Shown: piece by piece, positions 26,142 to 35,282 of the stretch
Numbering within the stretch: the stretch's first letter is position 1
How the letters are laid out: the number at the start of each line of letters is the position of its first letter
NCBI GenBank assembly: GCA_964578605.1
Contig: CAZODO010000001.1
Coordinates: 62,001-126,000, forward strand
Origin: JAXMHN01 sp964578605
GTDB lineage: Bacteria; Verrucomicrobiota; Verrucomicrobiia; Limisphaerales; SIBE01
DNA length: 64,000 bases
Reading direction: 5' to 3'
Translations under genes and position numbers: made by a program
Notes under the pieces: generated by a model
Databases searched by the model: none
Seen by the model: only the letters and a program-made list of their open reading frames with translations
Told to the model about the DNA's origin: nothing

Positions 26142-26477
26142 TCAAAGTATCGCATTGGCCAGGAACTCCACGAACTGGTGCCAGTGCTGAGCGAGGTGCG
26201 CCAATTCGGCGTGGAGGTTCAAGACCGCTAGCGACGCGAAGAGCCCCAGCACGAACAACACCGCCCCCTGGAGATCCTGCGCGGTGACATTGCGATCGCG
26301 AAGGGCAGGGGAGTCCGCCTCTGGGCCTGCGGGCTTTGCGAGCCAGGGCTGAGTGCGCGTTTTTTGGGGCGAGTGCCAAACCCTGACGGTCGAATTGTCG
26401 GCGGCTGGCGAGCGACGGTCCGGGCTGGGCCGGACCGTCGCGGGTGGTCCCTCATTTACAATGGCTCCCGTTTTCAT
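26142..26477 (-). CDS. Small predicted membrane protein, unknown function
   Basis: A 111-residue hypothetical protein. The first 65 residues are Pro/Arg/Ser-rich and probably disordered. From about residue 67, DLQGAVLFVLGLFASLAVLN forms one transmembrane helix, followed by an amphipathic, His-rich stretch (HAELAHLAQHWHQF). The helix and its flanking composition look protein-like rather than random, but the disordered first half makes the start uncertain. It converges on the SMP-30 gene with a 22-bp gap. I recognise no family. Confidence 0.4.
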   Translation of the reverse strand: MKTGAIVNEGPPATVRPSPDRRSPAADNSTVRVWHSPQKTRTQPWLAKPAGPEADSPALRDRNVTAQDLQGAVLFVLGLFASLAVLNLHAELAHLAQHWHQFVEFLANAIL

Positions 26478-26762
26478 GGGCGGCTGGGTGTGTCTTAGTT
26501 CGGTTCAAGCCTGTTTCGAGAACGGTGCGCGGCTGCAATCGGACAGGCCGCGTTCTTTGAAGGGATCTTACCGCGCGACTGGCCACCCACAATGGACCTT
26601 TGGGTGTAGTCGGCAGGGCCTTGCTTCTGCGCGATGAGCTTGGCCTGGCAGGCGCGACGGGATTTTCACGCGACCCGGAAATTCGGAAGGGCGCCTTTTC
26701 AGACTTCCCCAAGACGGGCCTTCCTGATATAAGGTCCGGAACGGAATTGAGATGGATTGACT

Positions 26763-27275
26763 ATGCCGATCTACGAATTTGCCTGCCCGAAATGCCGAGT
26801 GATTTTCAGTTTCCTGTCCAAACGGGTAAACCCGGATCGTACGCCGGTCTGTCCCAAGTGCGGCAACAAGAAGATGAGCCGGCGAATGAGCCGGTTCGCC
26901 ATGCCGCGCGGGCTCAAGGAACCTGCCGCAAAGCCTGAAACCGAGGGAGACGAGGGACCGATGCCCGATATGGACGATCCGCGCGTCATGCGTGCGATGA
27001 GCGAGATGGAGCGCGACATGGAGTACTTGGACGAAAACAATCCCAAGCACATGGCCCACATGATGCGCAAGATGAAGGACATCCTGCCCCCCGGGACGAT
27101 GCCCAAGGAGATGGACATCGCCATCAAACGCCTCGAGAAAGGGGAAGATCCCGAGAAGATCGAAGAGGATATGGGCGATGTCCTTGGCGACTTCATGGGG
27201 GGCCCCGACGATGAAGAAGGAATGGGCGGCTATGGCGGCGGCTACTCGCGCGACAGCGGCCTTTACGATTATTGA
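26763..27275 (+). CDS. FmdB-family zinc-ribbon protein
   Basis: 170 residues from the ATG at 26763, preceded by a GAGATGG that can serve as ribosome-binding site. The N-terminal 40 residues are the FmdB/CxxC_CxxC_SSSS zinc ribbon: MPIYEFACPKC followed by CPKCGNKKMSRRMS. The remainder is acidic and Met-rich (MDDPRVMRAMSEMERDMEYL, ending in a Gly/Tyr-rich tail) and resembles the C-terminal part of other verrucomicrobial/chloroflexal FmdB proteins. The function is unknown; regulatory or metal-related roles have been proposed for the family. It is followed by an MFS transporter on the same strand after about 200 bp. Confidence 0.85.
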   Translation: MPIYEFACPKCRVIFSFLSKRVNPDRTPVCPKCGNKKMSRRMSRFAMPRGLKEPAAKPETEGDEGPMPDMDDPRVMRAMSEMERDMEYLDENNPKHMAHMMRKMKDILPPGTMPKEMDIAIKRLEKGEDPEKIEEDMGDVLGDFMGGPDDEEGMGGYGGGYSRDSGLYDY

Positions 27276-27473
27276 CCTGCCCGCAGCGCCCGCCTTGCTT
27301 TCAGAGGGCGGCCGTGGAGTTCCGGCATGCGCCGGTGCTCTTTGGCAACCTTGAATTCAAGGGCGTTCGCGGTCGAAAACCCTGCTATCAATTCCTGTTC
27401 TGCGGCAACGGTCTGCAGCCCCGGCTTGAACTCTATCTTCGGGTCGAGGCCGCAACGACACTTCCGCTTTACT

Positions 27474-28673
27474 ATGACCTCTCGCCAGCTCAAGGCCGGT
27501 TGCTTTGTCCTCGAAGGGCTCAACTCCTTCGCGACGAGCTTCTATTTTTATTACTTGTTCTTTTACATGCAGCGCCAGTTCGGTTTCGGGAACCAGGAGA
27601 ACCTGGCGTTGGCGGCGCTGAACGGACTTATTTACGCCCTGATGGCCTGGCTGGCAGGGCTTTTCGGGCAGCGGTATGGCTATTTTAAGGCTTTGGCCCT
27701 GGGCTTCGCCACCATGGCAATTGCCCTGGTCGTTGGCGCCGGAGTTCCCTCGGCCATGGGCCAGGTCTGCGTCCTGGCCGCCTGGACGGTAGGTATCTGC
27801 TTCACCTGGCCCAACCTCGAGGCCCTGGCGAGCGAAAAAGAGAATGCGGTCGGCCTGCAGAAGATGATCGGCATTTACAACCTCGTATGGGCCGGCACTG
27901 GGGCGTTGGCTTATTTCATCGGCGGCATTTTCCTTGAATGGCTTGGGTTGAAAAGCTTGTTTTGGATCCCTGCGGCGATCCATCTTTTGCAGTTGGCGTT
28001 GCTGGCCTGGCTCTGGGCAGCATCCGGCGGCGGGGTGTCCGGTCCGGCCGTCCCTGTCACGTCGTCGGTTGCCGTGGCGCTGAATCCGCGTCCGATTGGC
28101 CGAGCGCGTTCCTTCCTGCGCATGGCCTGGCTGGCCAACCCGTTCGCTTACGTCGCTATCAACACGGTGGCGGCTGTTGTCCCCGGGTTGGCGGCCAAGT
28201 TGAATCTGAGCCCTGCGCTGGCGGGAGTGTTCTGTTCCGTCTGGTTCTTCGCACGGTTGGGCGCGTTTTTGCTTCTGTGGCTCTGGACGGGGTGGCATTA
28301 CCGGTTGGGCTGGTTTTTCGGCTCGTATCTGCTGCTGATCTCGAGTTTTGCGACGCTGCTTCTGGTGCCGAACCTCACGGCCATTGTGTTGGCCCAGATC
28401 GCCTTTGGCGCTGCCATTGGTCTGATTTATTACTCCTCCTTGTACTATTCGATGGATGTCGGCGAAGCCAAAGGCGAACATGGTGGCGTGCACGAGGCGG
28501 CCATTGGTGCCGGGATTTTCGGGGGACCGGCCATTGGCGCGAGTGCTCTCTATCTTTTTCCCGGATCGCCTAACAGCGGTGTCTGGGCCGTGAGCATCGC
28601 GTTGTGTGCAGGACTGGCTGGCCTCATCGCTATGGCCCGACGCCAAGTACAATCCACGCCATCTCCCAAATAG
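27474..28673 (+). CDS. MFS-type transporter
   Basis: A 399-residue membrane protein from the ATG at 27474; upstream codons in the same frame lack membrane character. Twelve hydrophobic segments are visible, with an N-terminal LNSFATSFYFYYLFFYMQ helix, a short loop GLFGQRYGYFKAL typical of the TM2-TM3 region in the major facilitator superfamily, and a long central loop near residues 185-210. A late segment EAKGEHGGVHEAAIGAG resembles the C-terminal half signature. Substrate unknown. It lies immediately upstream of recA with a 98-bp gap, but a shared role is not implied. Confidence 0.8.
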   Translation: MTSRQLKAGCFVLEGLNSFATSFYFYYLFFYMQRQFGFGNQENLALAALNGLIYALMAWLAGLFGQRYGYFKALALGFATMAIALVVGAGVPSAMGQVCVLAAWTVGICFTWPNLEALASEKENAVGLQKMIGIYNLVWAGTGALAYFIGGIFLEWLGLKSLFWIPAAIHLLQLALLAWLWAASGGGVSGPAVPVTSSVAVALNPRPIGRARSFLRMAWLANPFAYVAINTVAAVVPGLAAKLNLSPALAGVFCSVWFFARLGAFLLLWLWTGWHYRLGWFFGSYLLLISSFATLLLVPNLTAIVLAQIAFGAAIGLIYYSSLYYSMDVGEAKGEHGGVHEAAIGAGIFGGPAIGASALYLFPGSPNSGVWAVSIALCAGLAGLIAMARRQVQSTPSPK

Positions 28674-28771
28674 AATCCCCCGATCCGGTGGGCCTCAAAG
28701 AGTTGACCCGTCCTGGAGTTTCCCCTAGGTTGTCCTCCGCAGCAAAGGGACTATTCTCCCAAATTAAACCT

Positions 28772-29908
28772 ATGCCTCCGAAGTCATCTGATAAGGCGTT
28801 GAACGAGAAATCTCCGGCTGAAAAAGCGGGCGAAAAGCCTTCCGGACGCGCCACTCCCAATGAAACGCGCGCCGCGGAAGCAGCCGCTGCCGAAGCGGCG
28901 AAAGTGAGCGCGACACGCCAGCGCGACTTGGAACTGGCGATCTCTTCGATTACGAAGGCCTATGGCGAAGGCAGCATCATGCGCCTGGGCGATTCGTACA
29001 AGGCGAAAATCGACGTCATCCCGACGGGAGCCTTGGCCGTCGACTTGGCGCTGGGCGTCGGAGGTGTCCCCCGTGGGCGGGTGGTGGAGATTTACGGACC
29101 GGAATCTTCGGGCAAAACAACGTTGATGCTGCACGTCATTGCCAACGCCCAGAAGGCCGGGGGCTTGGCGGCTTTCATTGACGCAGAACACGCGCTTGAC
29201 CCCAACTACGCGAGAAAGCTGGGCGTGAACCTGCAGGATCTGCTTGTCTCACAGCCGGACAGCGGGGAGGAAGCGCTCAGCATTTGCGAGACGCTGGCGC
29301 GCACCAACGCCCTGGACGTGATCGTGGTGGACTCCGTGGCAGCCCTGGTGCCCAAGGCGGAGCTTGAAGGCGAAATGGGCATGGCGACGATGGGGATGCA
29401 GGCGCGGTTGATGAGCCAGGCTCTGCGCAAGCTGACCGCGGTGTTGGCCAAGGCGAAGACCACATGCGTTTTCACCAACCAGATTCGCGAGAAGGTCGGG
29501 GTGATGTTTGGCAACCCGGAAACCACGCCCGGGGGCAAGGCCCTCAAGTTCTACGCGAGCGTTCGGATAGATATCCGGCGGAAAGAAACGATCAAAGACG
29601 CGGCAGGCACCGCCATTGGCAACCATGTCAAAGTGAAGATCGTCAAGAACAAGGTGGCTCCGCCTTTTGCTGAGGCTGAGTTCGATATCTACTACAATCA
29701 CGGGATCAACAGGGAAGGCAGCATCCTGGATGTGGGACTCGATGCCGGCGTCGTCGAGAAGAAAGGGGCCTGGCTCCAGTTCAATGGCGAGTTGATCGGG
29801 CAGGGAAGGGACGCCGCCCGCCAAGCCCTGGTCGATAAGCCGGAGTTGGCGCGCAAAATTGTGGAGTCGATCCTCGAAAAACGCGCCGCGGCGGCGCCAG
29901 CCCCTTGA
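28772..29908 (+). CDS. recA: Recombinase RecA
   Basis: 378 residues from the ATG at 28772; reading further upstream adds only improbable sequence. RecA forms ATP-dependent filaments on single-stranded DNA for strand exchange and SOS induction. Seen: Walker A GPESSGKTT at about 109-117, FIDAEHALDPNYARKLGV, the Walker B region LDVIVVDSVAAL, and TNQIREKVGVMFGNPETTPG. An N-terminal extension of about 48 residues, Lys/Ala/Glu-rich, precedes the core; the C-terminus is short. A phosphofructokinase gene starts 5 bp after its stop. No SOS box was recognised upstream. Confidence 0.97.
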   Translation: MPPKSSDKALNEKSPAEKAGEKPSGRATPNETRAAEAAAAEAAKVSATRQRDLELAISSITKAYGEGSIMRLGDSYKAKIDVIPTGALAVDLALGVGGVPRGRVVEIYGPESSGKTTLMLHVIANAQKAGGLAAFIDAEHALDPNYARKLGVNLQDLLVSQPDSGEEALSICETLARTNALDVIVVDSVAALVPKAELEGEMGMATMGMQARLMSQALRKLTAVLAKAKTTCVFTNQIREKVGVMFGNPETTPGGKALKFYASVRIDIRRKETIKDAAGTAIGNHVKVKIVKNKVAPPFAEAEFDIYYNHGINREGSILDVGLDAGVVEKKGAWLQFNGELIGQGRDAARQALVDKPELARKIVESILEKRAAAAPAP

Positions 29909-29913
29909 AAGTC

Positions 29914-30996
29914 ATGAGCGAGCGCGTTGGCATTCTCACCGGGGGCGGCGATTGTCCAGGGTTGAACGCGGTCATTCGCGCCGTGGTCAAGTCGGCTTCG
30001 AAGCGGGGCTGGGAGACCATCGGCTTTCTCCAGGGATACGAAGGACTGTTGGAACCCGTTCGCTACCGGCATCTCAATTATAAAGAGATGGATGCGCTCT
30101 TGCATGTTGGCGGCACCATTCTGGGGACCACCAACCGCGGACGCTTTGCCGCTAAATCCGGGTTTGGCGAGGAAAAGCAGATTCCTCCAGAGATTCTTGC
30201 CGCGGCCAAACGCAACTTCGAACAACTCGGATTGCGCGGTCTGGTCTGCGTGGGGGGCGACGGCACCTTGACCATCGCACAGCGACTTTTCGAAGAGGGG
30301 ATTCCTATTGTGGGAGTGCCCAAGACGATCGACAATGACCTGGAAGGAACATCGACCACGTTTGGCTTTGACTCCGCCGTCGCTTGCGCGACGGATGCGC
30401 TGGACCGCCTGCGAACGACGGCTGAAAGCCATGAGCGCGTCATGGTCCTCGAAGTCATGGGACGATACGCGGGCTGGATTGCAGTCCACTCGGGAATTGC
30501 CGGGGGCGGCGATGTGATCCTGATCCCGGAGATTCCCTTCTCCTACGAACGTATTGCGGCGAAAATCCAGCAGCGCGAACGCGAAGGCAAACGCTTCACG
30601 CTGGTGGTGGTGGCGGAAGGCGCTCGGCAAGCAGGCAAGGGCTACGTGGCGGCTGGGCCGGGCACGCTTGATCGCGAGACGCGCCTGGGCGGAATTGGCG
30701 GCTTGGTCGCCGCCGAAATCGAGGAACGCACCGGCAAGGAGACCCGTGTTTGTGTGTTGGGACACCTCCAGCGTGGCGGGGCACCCACCATGGCGGATCG
30801 GTTGCTTTGCACGCGGTTTGGTGCCCGCGCGGTGCAGTTGATTGCCGATGGCCACTTCGGCTGCATGGTGTCGTCCAAACCGCCGGACATCGTGGCCGTG
30901 AAGATTACGGCGGCTATCCGGCGCCTCCGGACCGTGCCGCCGGAGGGCGAGATTGTCCAGACGGCGAGGGCTTTGGGGATAAGCTTCGGTGATTAA
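29914..30996 (+). CDS. 6-phosphofructokinase (group III, ATP/mixed-substrate type)
   Basis: 360 residues from the ATG at 29914. The enzyme phosphorylates fructose 6-phosphate to fructose 1,6-bisphosphate. Seen: GILTGGGDCPGLNAVIRA, GGDGT at 114-118, PKTIDND at 136-142, MGRYAGWIAVHSG and LGHLQRGG. The residues that separate phosphoryl donors are mixed: Gly in GGDGT is the ATP-type residue (PPi enzymes have Asp), while Lys in PKTIDND is the residue found in PPi and group III enzymes. That combination fits the group III 'mixed-substrate' clade, usually ATP-dependent. It probably shares a transcript with recA. Confidence 0.92.
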   Translation: MSERVGILTGGGDCPGLNAVIRAVVKSASKRGWETIGFLQGYEGLLEPVRYRHLNYKEMDALLHVGGTILGTTNRGRFAAKSGFGEEKQIPPEILAAAKRNFEQLGLRGLVCVGGDGTLTIAQRLFEEGIPIVGVPKTIDNDLEGTSTTFGFDSAVACATDALDRLRTTAESHERVMVLEVMGRYAGWIAVHSGIAGGGDVILIPEIPFSYERIAAKIQQREREGKRFTLVVVAEGARQAGKGYVAAGPGTLDRETRLGGIGGLVAAEIEERTGKETRVCVLGHLQRGGAPTMADRLLCTRFGARAVQLIADGHFGCMVSSKPPDIVAVKITAAIRRLRTVPPEGEIVQTARALGISFGD

Positions 30997-31036
30997 GGCT
31001 CCACGATGCGCAGGGGAGCTTCGCGAGCGACGCAAA

Positions 31037-31054
31037 ACGGGAACAATTTGTTCC
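31037..31054. promoter_or_regulatory. Palindrome GGAACAA-T-TTGTTCC, possible operator
   Basis: A 7-bp-arm palindrome (31040-31054) lies in the gap between the phosphofructokinase and hisD genes, about 150 bp before the hisD start. The 17-mer ACGGGAACAATTTGTTC recurs exactly at 57186-57202 in another intergenic region, which suggests a protein-binding site; the arm spacing does not match LexA boxes I know. Confidence 0.35.
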
Positions 31055-31205
31055 AATTCTCAAACCATTGCAAATCAGGTTATTGCATGAATCGCCTCCC
31101 GGGTTTCCACGCGATGTAATACATTTGTTATAACGACGCCAGCGCCCTCAAAGGGCGTTCGCCGTTTTGACTTTTGCCCAGCCTTCTCCTAGCGTCGATC
31201 TCGCG

Positions 31206-32552
31206 ATGAAGATAATCCGGTATACGGACGCCGATTTTGCCAAACAACTCAGGGCGGTAACCGCGCCATCCAGCCTTTTCGATCTCGAGATCGAAGCCCG
31301 GACCCGCGCGATCATCGAGGCCGTGCGAGACCGGGGCGACGACGCGGTCCTGGAGTTTGCCGAACGCTTTGATGGGCGGCGATACGAGGCGGGGCAACTG
31401 GCCGTGACGAAGGCGGAATTGATGAACGCCTCGTTGCAGGCGGGGCCGTCGCTGCGCGCTGCCGTCGCGGCAGCCCGGAAGAATATCGAAGCTTTCGCCC
31501 GGCATTCGGTGCGCAAGAACTGGTCGGCGCGGAATGCCCAGGGAGCGAAGGTCGGAGAGAAGTTCGATCCGTTCGATCGTGTCGGGGTTTACGTGCCCGG
31601 CGGCACGGCCCCGCTCGTTTCCACAGCTTTGATGACCATCCTGCTCGCGAAGGTGGCCGGTTGCCGCGAGATTGTGGCCTGCACCCCCGCCGGGAGAGAC
31701 GGGCAAATCAATTCCGCGCTGCTCTTTGCGGTCAACACGGCGGGCGCGACGGAGATTTACCGAATTGGCGGTGCCCAAGCGATTGCCGCCCTGGCGTTCG
31801 GAACGGCCAGCATCCCGCGGGTTCGCAAGATTTATGGCCCTGGCAATGCGTACGTCGTCGCCGCCAAGCGCCTTCTATGCGGTTACGTGGGCATCGATCT
31901 CCTCCCGGGACCGAGCGAAGTCCTCATTCTGGCCGATGACACACCTGATCCCAGGTTCGTGGCTGCGGACCTGCTGGCCCAGGCCGAACACGGTTCGGGG
32001 CACGAACGCGTTTGGCTGGTCACAACCTCAGGCCAACTCCTCCGGGCGGTTGAGAAAGAGATCGCTCTGCAGTTGCCCAAGCTGGCGCGACGTGAGCTCA
32101 TCGAGCGCGCGCTGGCCAATGACGGTTGGCTCATCCAGGTCAGGTCGCTTGAAGACGGCGTCAAGCTGGCGAACAGACTCGCGCCCGAGCATTGCGAAGT
32201 GCTGACGCGCAACGCGGCTAAGGTCTCGGCGGGCATCACCACCGCCGGCGCCCTTTTTCTCGGGCCCTTCTCGCCCACCGTCCTCGGGGACTACGTCGCC
32301 GGACCCAGCCACGTTCTGCCGACGGGCGGCGCCGGCGCCTCCTTCGCGGGGCTGACGGTGGACCAATTTCAAAGGCGCACGAGCGTCGTGGAGTATGACC
32401 GCAGTTCGCTGCGCAAGGCGGAACCGTTCGTGCGCGAGTTTGCCCAAGTGGAAGGTTTGGGCGGCCACGGCCGGTCCGCTGCCGTGCGGCTGGAGCCGAA
32501 GGGTGCATCCTCCAAGCAGAACAGGGGAACCTCAGCGAGGAGGCGGGCATGA
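31206..32552 (+). CDS. hisD: Histidinol dehydrogenase
   Basis: 448 residues from the ATG at 31206 (an upstream in-frame start adds 13 residues). It oxidises L-histidinol to L-histidine in two NAD-dependent steps with a catalytic zinc. Seen: VGVYVPGGTAPLVSTALM, GPGNAYVVAAKRLLCG, the active-site/zinc region LLAQAEHGSGHERVWLVT, LAPEHCEV, and DYVAGPSHVLPTGGAGA. The length is slightly longer than usual because of a basic, Ser/Lys-rich C-terminal tail. Its stop overlaps the hisC start as ATGA, so hisD and hisC form a coupled pair; no other his gene is in the window. Confidence 0.96.
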   Translation: MKIIRYTDADFAKQLRAVTAPSSLFDLEIEARTRAIIEAVRDRGDDAVLEFAERFDGRRYEAGQLAVTKAELMNASLQAGPSLRAAVAAARKNIEAFARHSVRKNWSARNAQGAKVGEKFDPFDRVGVYVPGGTAPLVSTALMTILLAKVAGCREIVACTPAGRDGQINSALLFAVNTAGATEIYRIGGAQAIAALAFGTASIPRVRKIYGPGNAYVVAAKRLLCGYVGIDLLPGPSEVLILADDTPDPRFVAADLLAQAEHGSGHERVWLVTTSGQLLRAVEKEIALQLPKLARRELIERALANDGWLIQVRSLEDGVKLANRLAPEHCEVLTRNAAKVSAGITTAGALFLGPFSPTVLGDYVAGPSHVLPTGGAGASFAGLTVDQFQRRTSVVEYDRSSLRKAEPFVREFAQVEGLGGHGRSAAVRLEPKGASSKQNRGTSARRRA

Positions 32553-33769
32553 AGCCTGACCTTGGAGTGAAACGCCTCAATCCGGAAACCCTGGTTCGGC
32601 CTCTGGTCCGCCGAGCACAGGCTTATGTGCCGGGCGAGCAACCGAAGATCGAGGGTCTGGTCAAGCTCAACACCAATGAGAACCCCTACGGGCCTTCTCC
32701 CGAGGTCCAGGAAGCGCTCAAGGCTGCCATTGACGGCCGGCTGCGGCTCTATCCAAACCCGACCGCTGACCGCCTGCGAGCGAAGCTTGCCGAGTACCAT
32801 GAGTGCCGTCCGGAAAACATCATTGTTGGAAATGGTTCTGACGAACTGCTGGCCCTGGCGACGCGCGCATTCGTGGAGCCGTTGTGCGGTCTGACTGGCT
32901 ACGCGCTCGAGAGCGCGGCCAGGCCGTCCACTCGCCTTAAGGAGGCTGAACTCCAGTCGGCCCCGGCCGATGTGGCGGAGGCCCTGGCGCCCAGCCGTTA
33001 CGCGGTCCAGTACTTTCAACCGAGCTACTCCCTCTACCCGGTCCTTGCCGCGGTGCATGGTGCCCGGCCCAAGCCGGTCCCTCTGGCCGAGCGTTTCGAA
33101 TTCCCCACGATCAAGGAACTCAGACACACCTCCTGGGACTTTGACGCGGCGCTCACCTATATAACGACGCCTCACGCACCCAGCGGTTTGGGCGCAGGCC
33201 GGGCCCGGCTCGAGGCCCTTTGTGAGGAACACCGTGGGGTGCTCATCCTGGACGAGGCTTACGTCGATTTTGCCGGCGAGAATGCGCTCGACCTGGCACT
33301 GCAGTATCCCCATGTAATCGTCTCGCGAACGTTTTCCAAAGGGTTTTCGTTGTGCTTCCTGCGCGTCGGTTACTTTGTGGGGCATCCGGCGCTGATCGGT
33401 GCCCTGCACAAGATCCGCGACAGCTACAATGTGAACGGGCTGGGGCAGATTGCCGCGGAAGCCACCTTGGACTCCCTGCCATACTATCGTCGGAACTTCC
33501 AGCGGACCATCGCGGAGCGGGAGCGTTTGTCCTGCGAACTGGCGGCGTTGGATTTTCGCGTTTTCCCAAGCCAGACGAACTTCATCCTGGTCAAGCCCCC
33601 GCGATACGCGGCCGAGGTTTGGCTCGAGAAGCTCCGCGCCGAGCGCGTGCTCGTCCGCTGGTTCGGCGCGCCCGAAGTGCGGGACTATCTGCGCATCACG
33701 ATCGGCAGCGAATCGGAAGTGGACAGACTGCTTGGCGCCGTCCGAACGATCCTTTCGGAAACCGGTTAG
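32549..33769 (+). CDS. hisC: Histidinol-phosphate aminotransferase
   Basis: A 406-residue PLP enzyme of aminotransferase fold type I, converting imidazole-acetol phosphate to histidinol phosphate. Seen: KLNTNENPYGPSP, VGNGSDELLALATRAFVEP, DEAYVDFA and the PLP-Lys motif SRTFSKGFSL with Lys264. It is about 45 residues longer than typical HisC: residues about 112-150, between AFVEP and YAVQYFQPSYSLYP, are an insertion at the place where the family usually has a short turn. Reading frame and codon use continue normally through it. Coupled to hisD by a 4-bp overlap. Confidence 0.92.
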   Translation: MKPDLGVKRLNPETLVRPLVRRAQAYVPGEQPKIEGLVKLNTNENPYGPSPEVQEALKAAIDGRLRLYPNPTADRLRAKLAEYHECRPENIIVGNGSDELLALATRAFVEPLCGLTGYALESAARPSTRLKEAELQSAPADVAEALAPSRYAVQYFQPSYSLYPVLAAVHGARPKPVPLAERFEFPTIKELRHTSWDFDAALTYITTPHAPSGLGAGRARLEALCEEHRGVLILDEAYVDFAGENALDLALQYPHVIVSRTFSKGFSLCFLRVGYFVGHPALIGALHKIRDSYNVNGLGQIAAEATLDSLPYYRRNFQRTIAERERLSCELAALDFRVFPSQTNFILVKPPRYAAEVWLEKLRAERVLVRWFGAPEVRDYLRITIGSESEVDRLLGAVRTILSETG

Positions 33770-34107
33770 GCAGGAGCCTCACTTGGTGACGCCTGTCGGG
33801 TCGCTATCGTCCCAACCGCGGCGGTTGTGAAAACTCCTCCAGTCTTTCTCTTTCGGATGCCGTTTTTCGCAAGCGGCGCGCTCCGTCGCGCGCCGTGGCT
33901 AACTTTCGCTTAACGGTGATTGACTCATCCCTCATCCATTCCGCCTAGTCTGCAGGATGTTTGAAGGAAGAGAAAGCAAACCAACGGCGGTCGACGGAGC
34001 GACCTGCCCTGAGATTCAGACCGGCCCGGCGGTCCGGCCCAACTTTTTTGCAAAATGACAATTGCTGGCTGGCTTTTCAGGGCGGTTCTTTCGCATTCTA
34101 GGGCGTC
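33770..34107. other. Intergenic region with a GC hairpin
   Basis: Follows hisC and precedes a secreted-protein gene on the same strand. It contains the hairpin at 33874-33895; otherwise no gene or repeat is seen. A run of six T at about 34049-34054 follows a weak GACCG/CGGTC stem. Confidence 0.45.
33874..33895 (+). terminator. GC-rich hairpin after hisDC, possible terminator
   Basis: Perfect 8-bp inverted repeat CGGCGCGC / GCGCGCCG with the 6-nt loop TCCGTC, about 105 bp after the hisC stop. No T-tract follows, so intrinsic termination is uncertain. Confidence 0.35.
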
Positions 34108-35277
34108 ATGAATCGCTGGCACTTTTCGATGATCTTCCTGGTTGGGAACCTCCTCCTCGGGGGAGCAGGCAGCCTCGCTGAGCAACACCGGGCCACTTAC
34201 CTGGGCCATCCCGCGACCCGGTTCGCGCCGCCTCTCAAGACCAAGGACGATTTGCGCGCTCGGTTTCTCGATGCCCAATTGCGGAAGGATATGGCCACCG
34301 TCTTGCGGCAATGGGGATGGCAGGGTGATCTTGCGGACTTTTACCGCGCGGGGCTCAGGGCCGAGATCAAGGAGGCGCCCATCCCGATCGGGTCGACCAT
34401 GCCCTTCATGTCGTCGCGGAAGGACGGCCGGCCGATTTGCCTGCGCAATGTGCTATGGGCAGGCGAAGAACCCGCGCCGGCTTATGCCTTCCCGTTCACT
34501 TCCAAAGGGCGGCGCTACCGCTGTGTGACGCCCAAGGCTTGCAGCAATTTTTTCCTGGTCGATCTTGGCCCCGAGCCGAACCCCACGCTCGCCCTGATCT
34601 GCTCGGTTCCGGAAGAGGTCCTGGCAGCAAGGCCGGTCCAGGTTTGCCTCGAGTTGACCAATCCCAGCGAAGCGATCGAGCCAATGACGACCGTCAGCCT
34701 GACGATCCCGGAGAAGGCCACCCTGGTTCGGACGACAGGCGACGGCGCGGCTTCTGAGGGCCGGGTCATCTGGCGCATTCCCGACCTCCGGCCGAAGGCC
34801 AGCGTGGAACTTTGTGCCATATTCGCTGTGCGCGAACCCTGCTCGCTCACCTTTAACGCCGTGGCCTCGGGACAGAAAGCCCGGGCCGTTGAGACCACCT
34901 GTGGGACTCGTGTCCTTGGTATTCCCGCCATCCTGCTGGAGTTGATCGACCTCGAGGACCCGGTCCAGGTTGGGCGCGAAGTGACTTACCAGGTCAATGT
35001 CACCAACCAAGGCACCGCACCCGGAACGAACATCCGGGTCGTCTGCAAACTGCCCCCGAGCGAAGAGTTCGTCTCGGGCGGCGGGGTCACGCCTGTGCAA
35101 GCCGGCGCAGGGGTCGTGACGGCGGGAGTTCTGGCCGAGCTTGCGCCCAAGGCGGTGGCTTCGTGGCAGGTGATCGTGAAAGCCGCCCGGGCCGCTGACG
35201 CCCGTTTCAGAGTCGAGCTTAGCAGCGACCAATTCCAGCGTCCCATCGAGGAAGAGGAATCCACGGAATTGTACTGA
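34108..35277 (+). CDS. Secreted protein with DUF11-like repeat domains
   Basis: A 389-residue protein with a signal peptide (residues 1-24, hydrophobic core FLVGNLLLGGAGSL). Residues about 30-150 have no recognisable domain but include a short Cys-containing segment (PKACSNFF). The rest contains two beta-sandwich repeats of the DUF11/'conserved repeat' type: about 165-275 (VCLELTNPSEAIEPMTTVSL, then VSLTIPEKATLV) and about 290-385 (VTYQVNVTNQGTAPGTNIRV, then CKLPPSEEFVSGGG). Such domains occur in cell-surface proteins of Gram-negative and Gram-positive bacteria. An SDR gene begins 5 bp after its stop. Confidence 0.75.
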   Translation: MNRWHFSMIFLVGNLLLGGAGSLAEQHRATYLGHPATRFAPPLKTKDDLRARFLDAQLRKDMATVLRQWGWQGDLADFYRAGLRAEIKEAPIPIGSTMPFMSSRKDGRPICLRNVLWAGEEPAPAYAFPFTSKGRRYRCVTPKACSNFFLVDLGPEPNPTLALICSVPEEVLAARPVQVCLELTNPSEAIEPMTTVSLTIPEKATLVRTTGDGAASEGRVIWRIPDLRPKASVELCAIFAVREPCSLTFNAVASGQKARAVETTCGTRVLGIPAILLELIDLEDPVQVGREVTYQVNVTNQGTAPGTNIRVVCKLPPSEEFVSGGGVTPVQAGAGVVTAGVLAELAPKAVASWQVIVKAARAADARFRVELSSDQFQRPIEEEESTELY

Positions 35278-35282
35278 ATGCA

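Noticed and set aside
27269..27523. Small minus-strand gene between fmdB-like and MFS genes
   Set aside because: It overlaps both the end of the FmdB gene and the start of the MFS gene, and its translation shows no recognisable feature.
31037..31054. LexA/SOS box
   Set aside because: The half-site order and spacing differ from the LexA motifs I know, and no copy is found upstream of recA.
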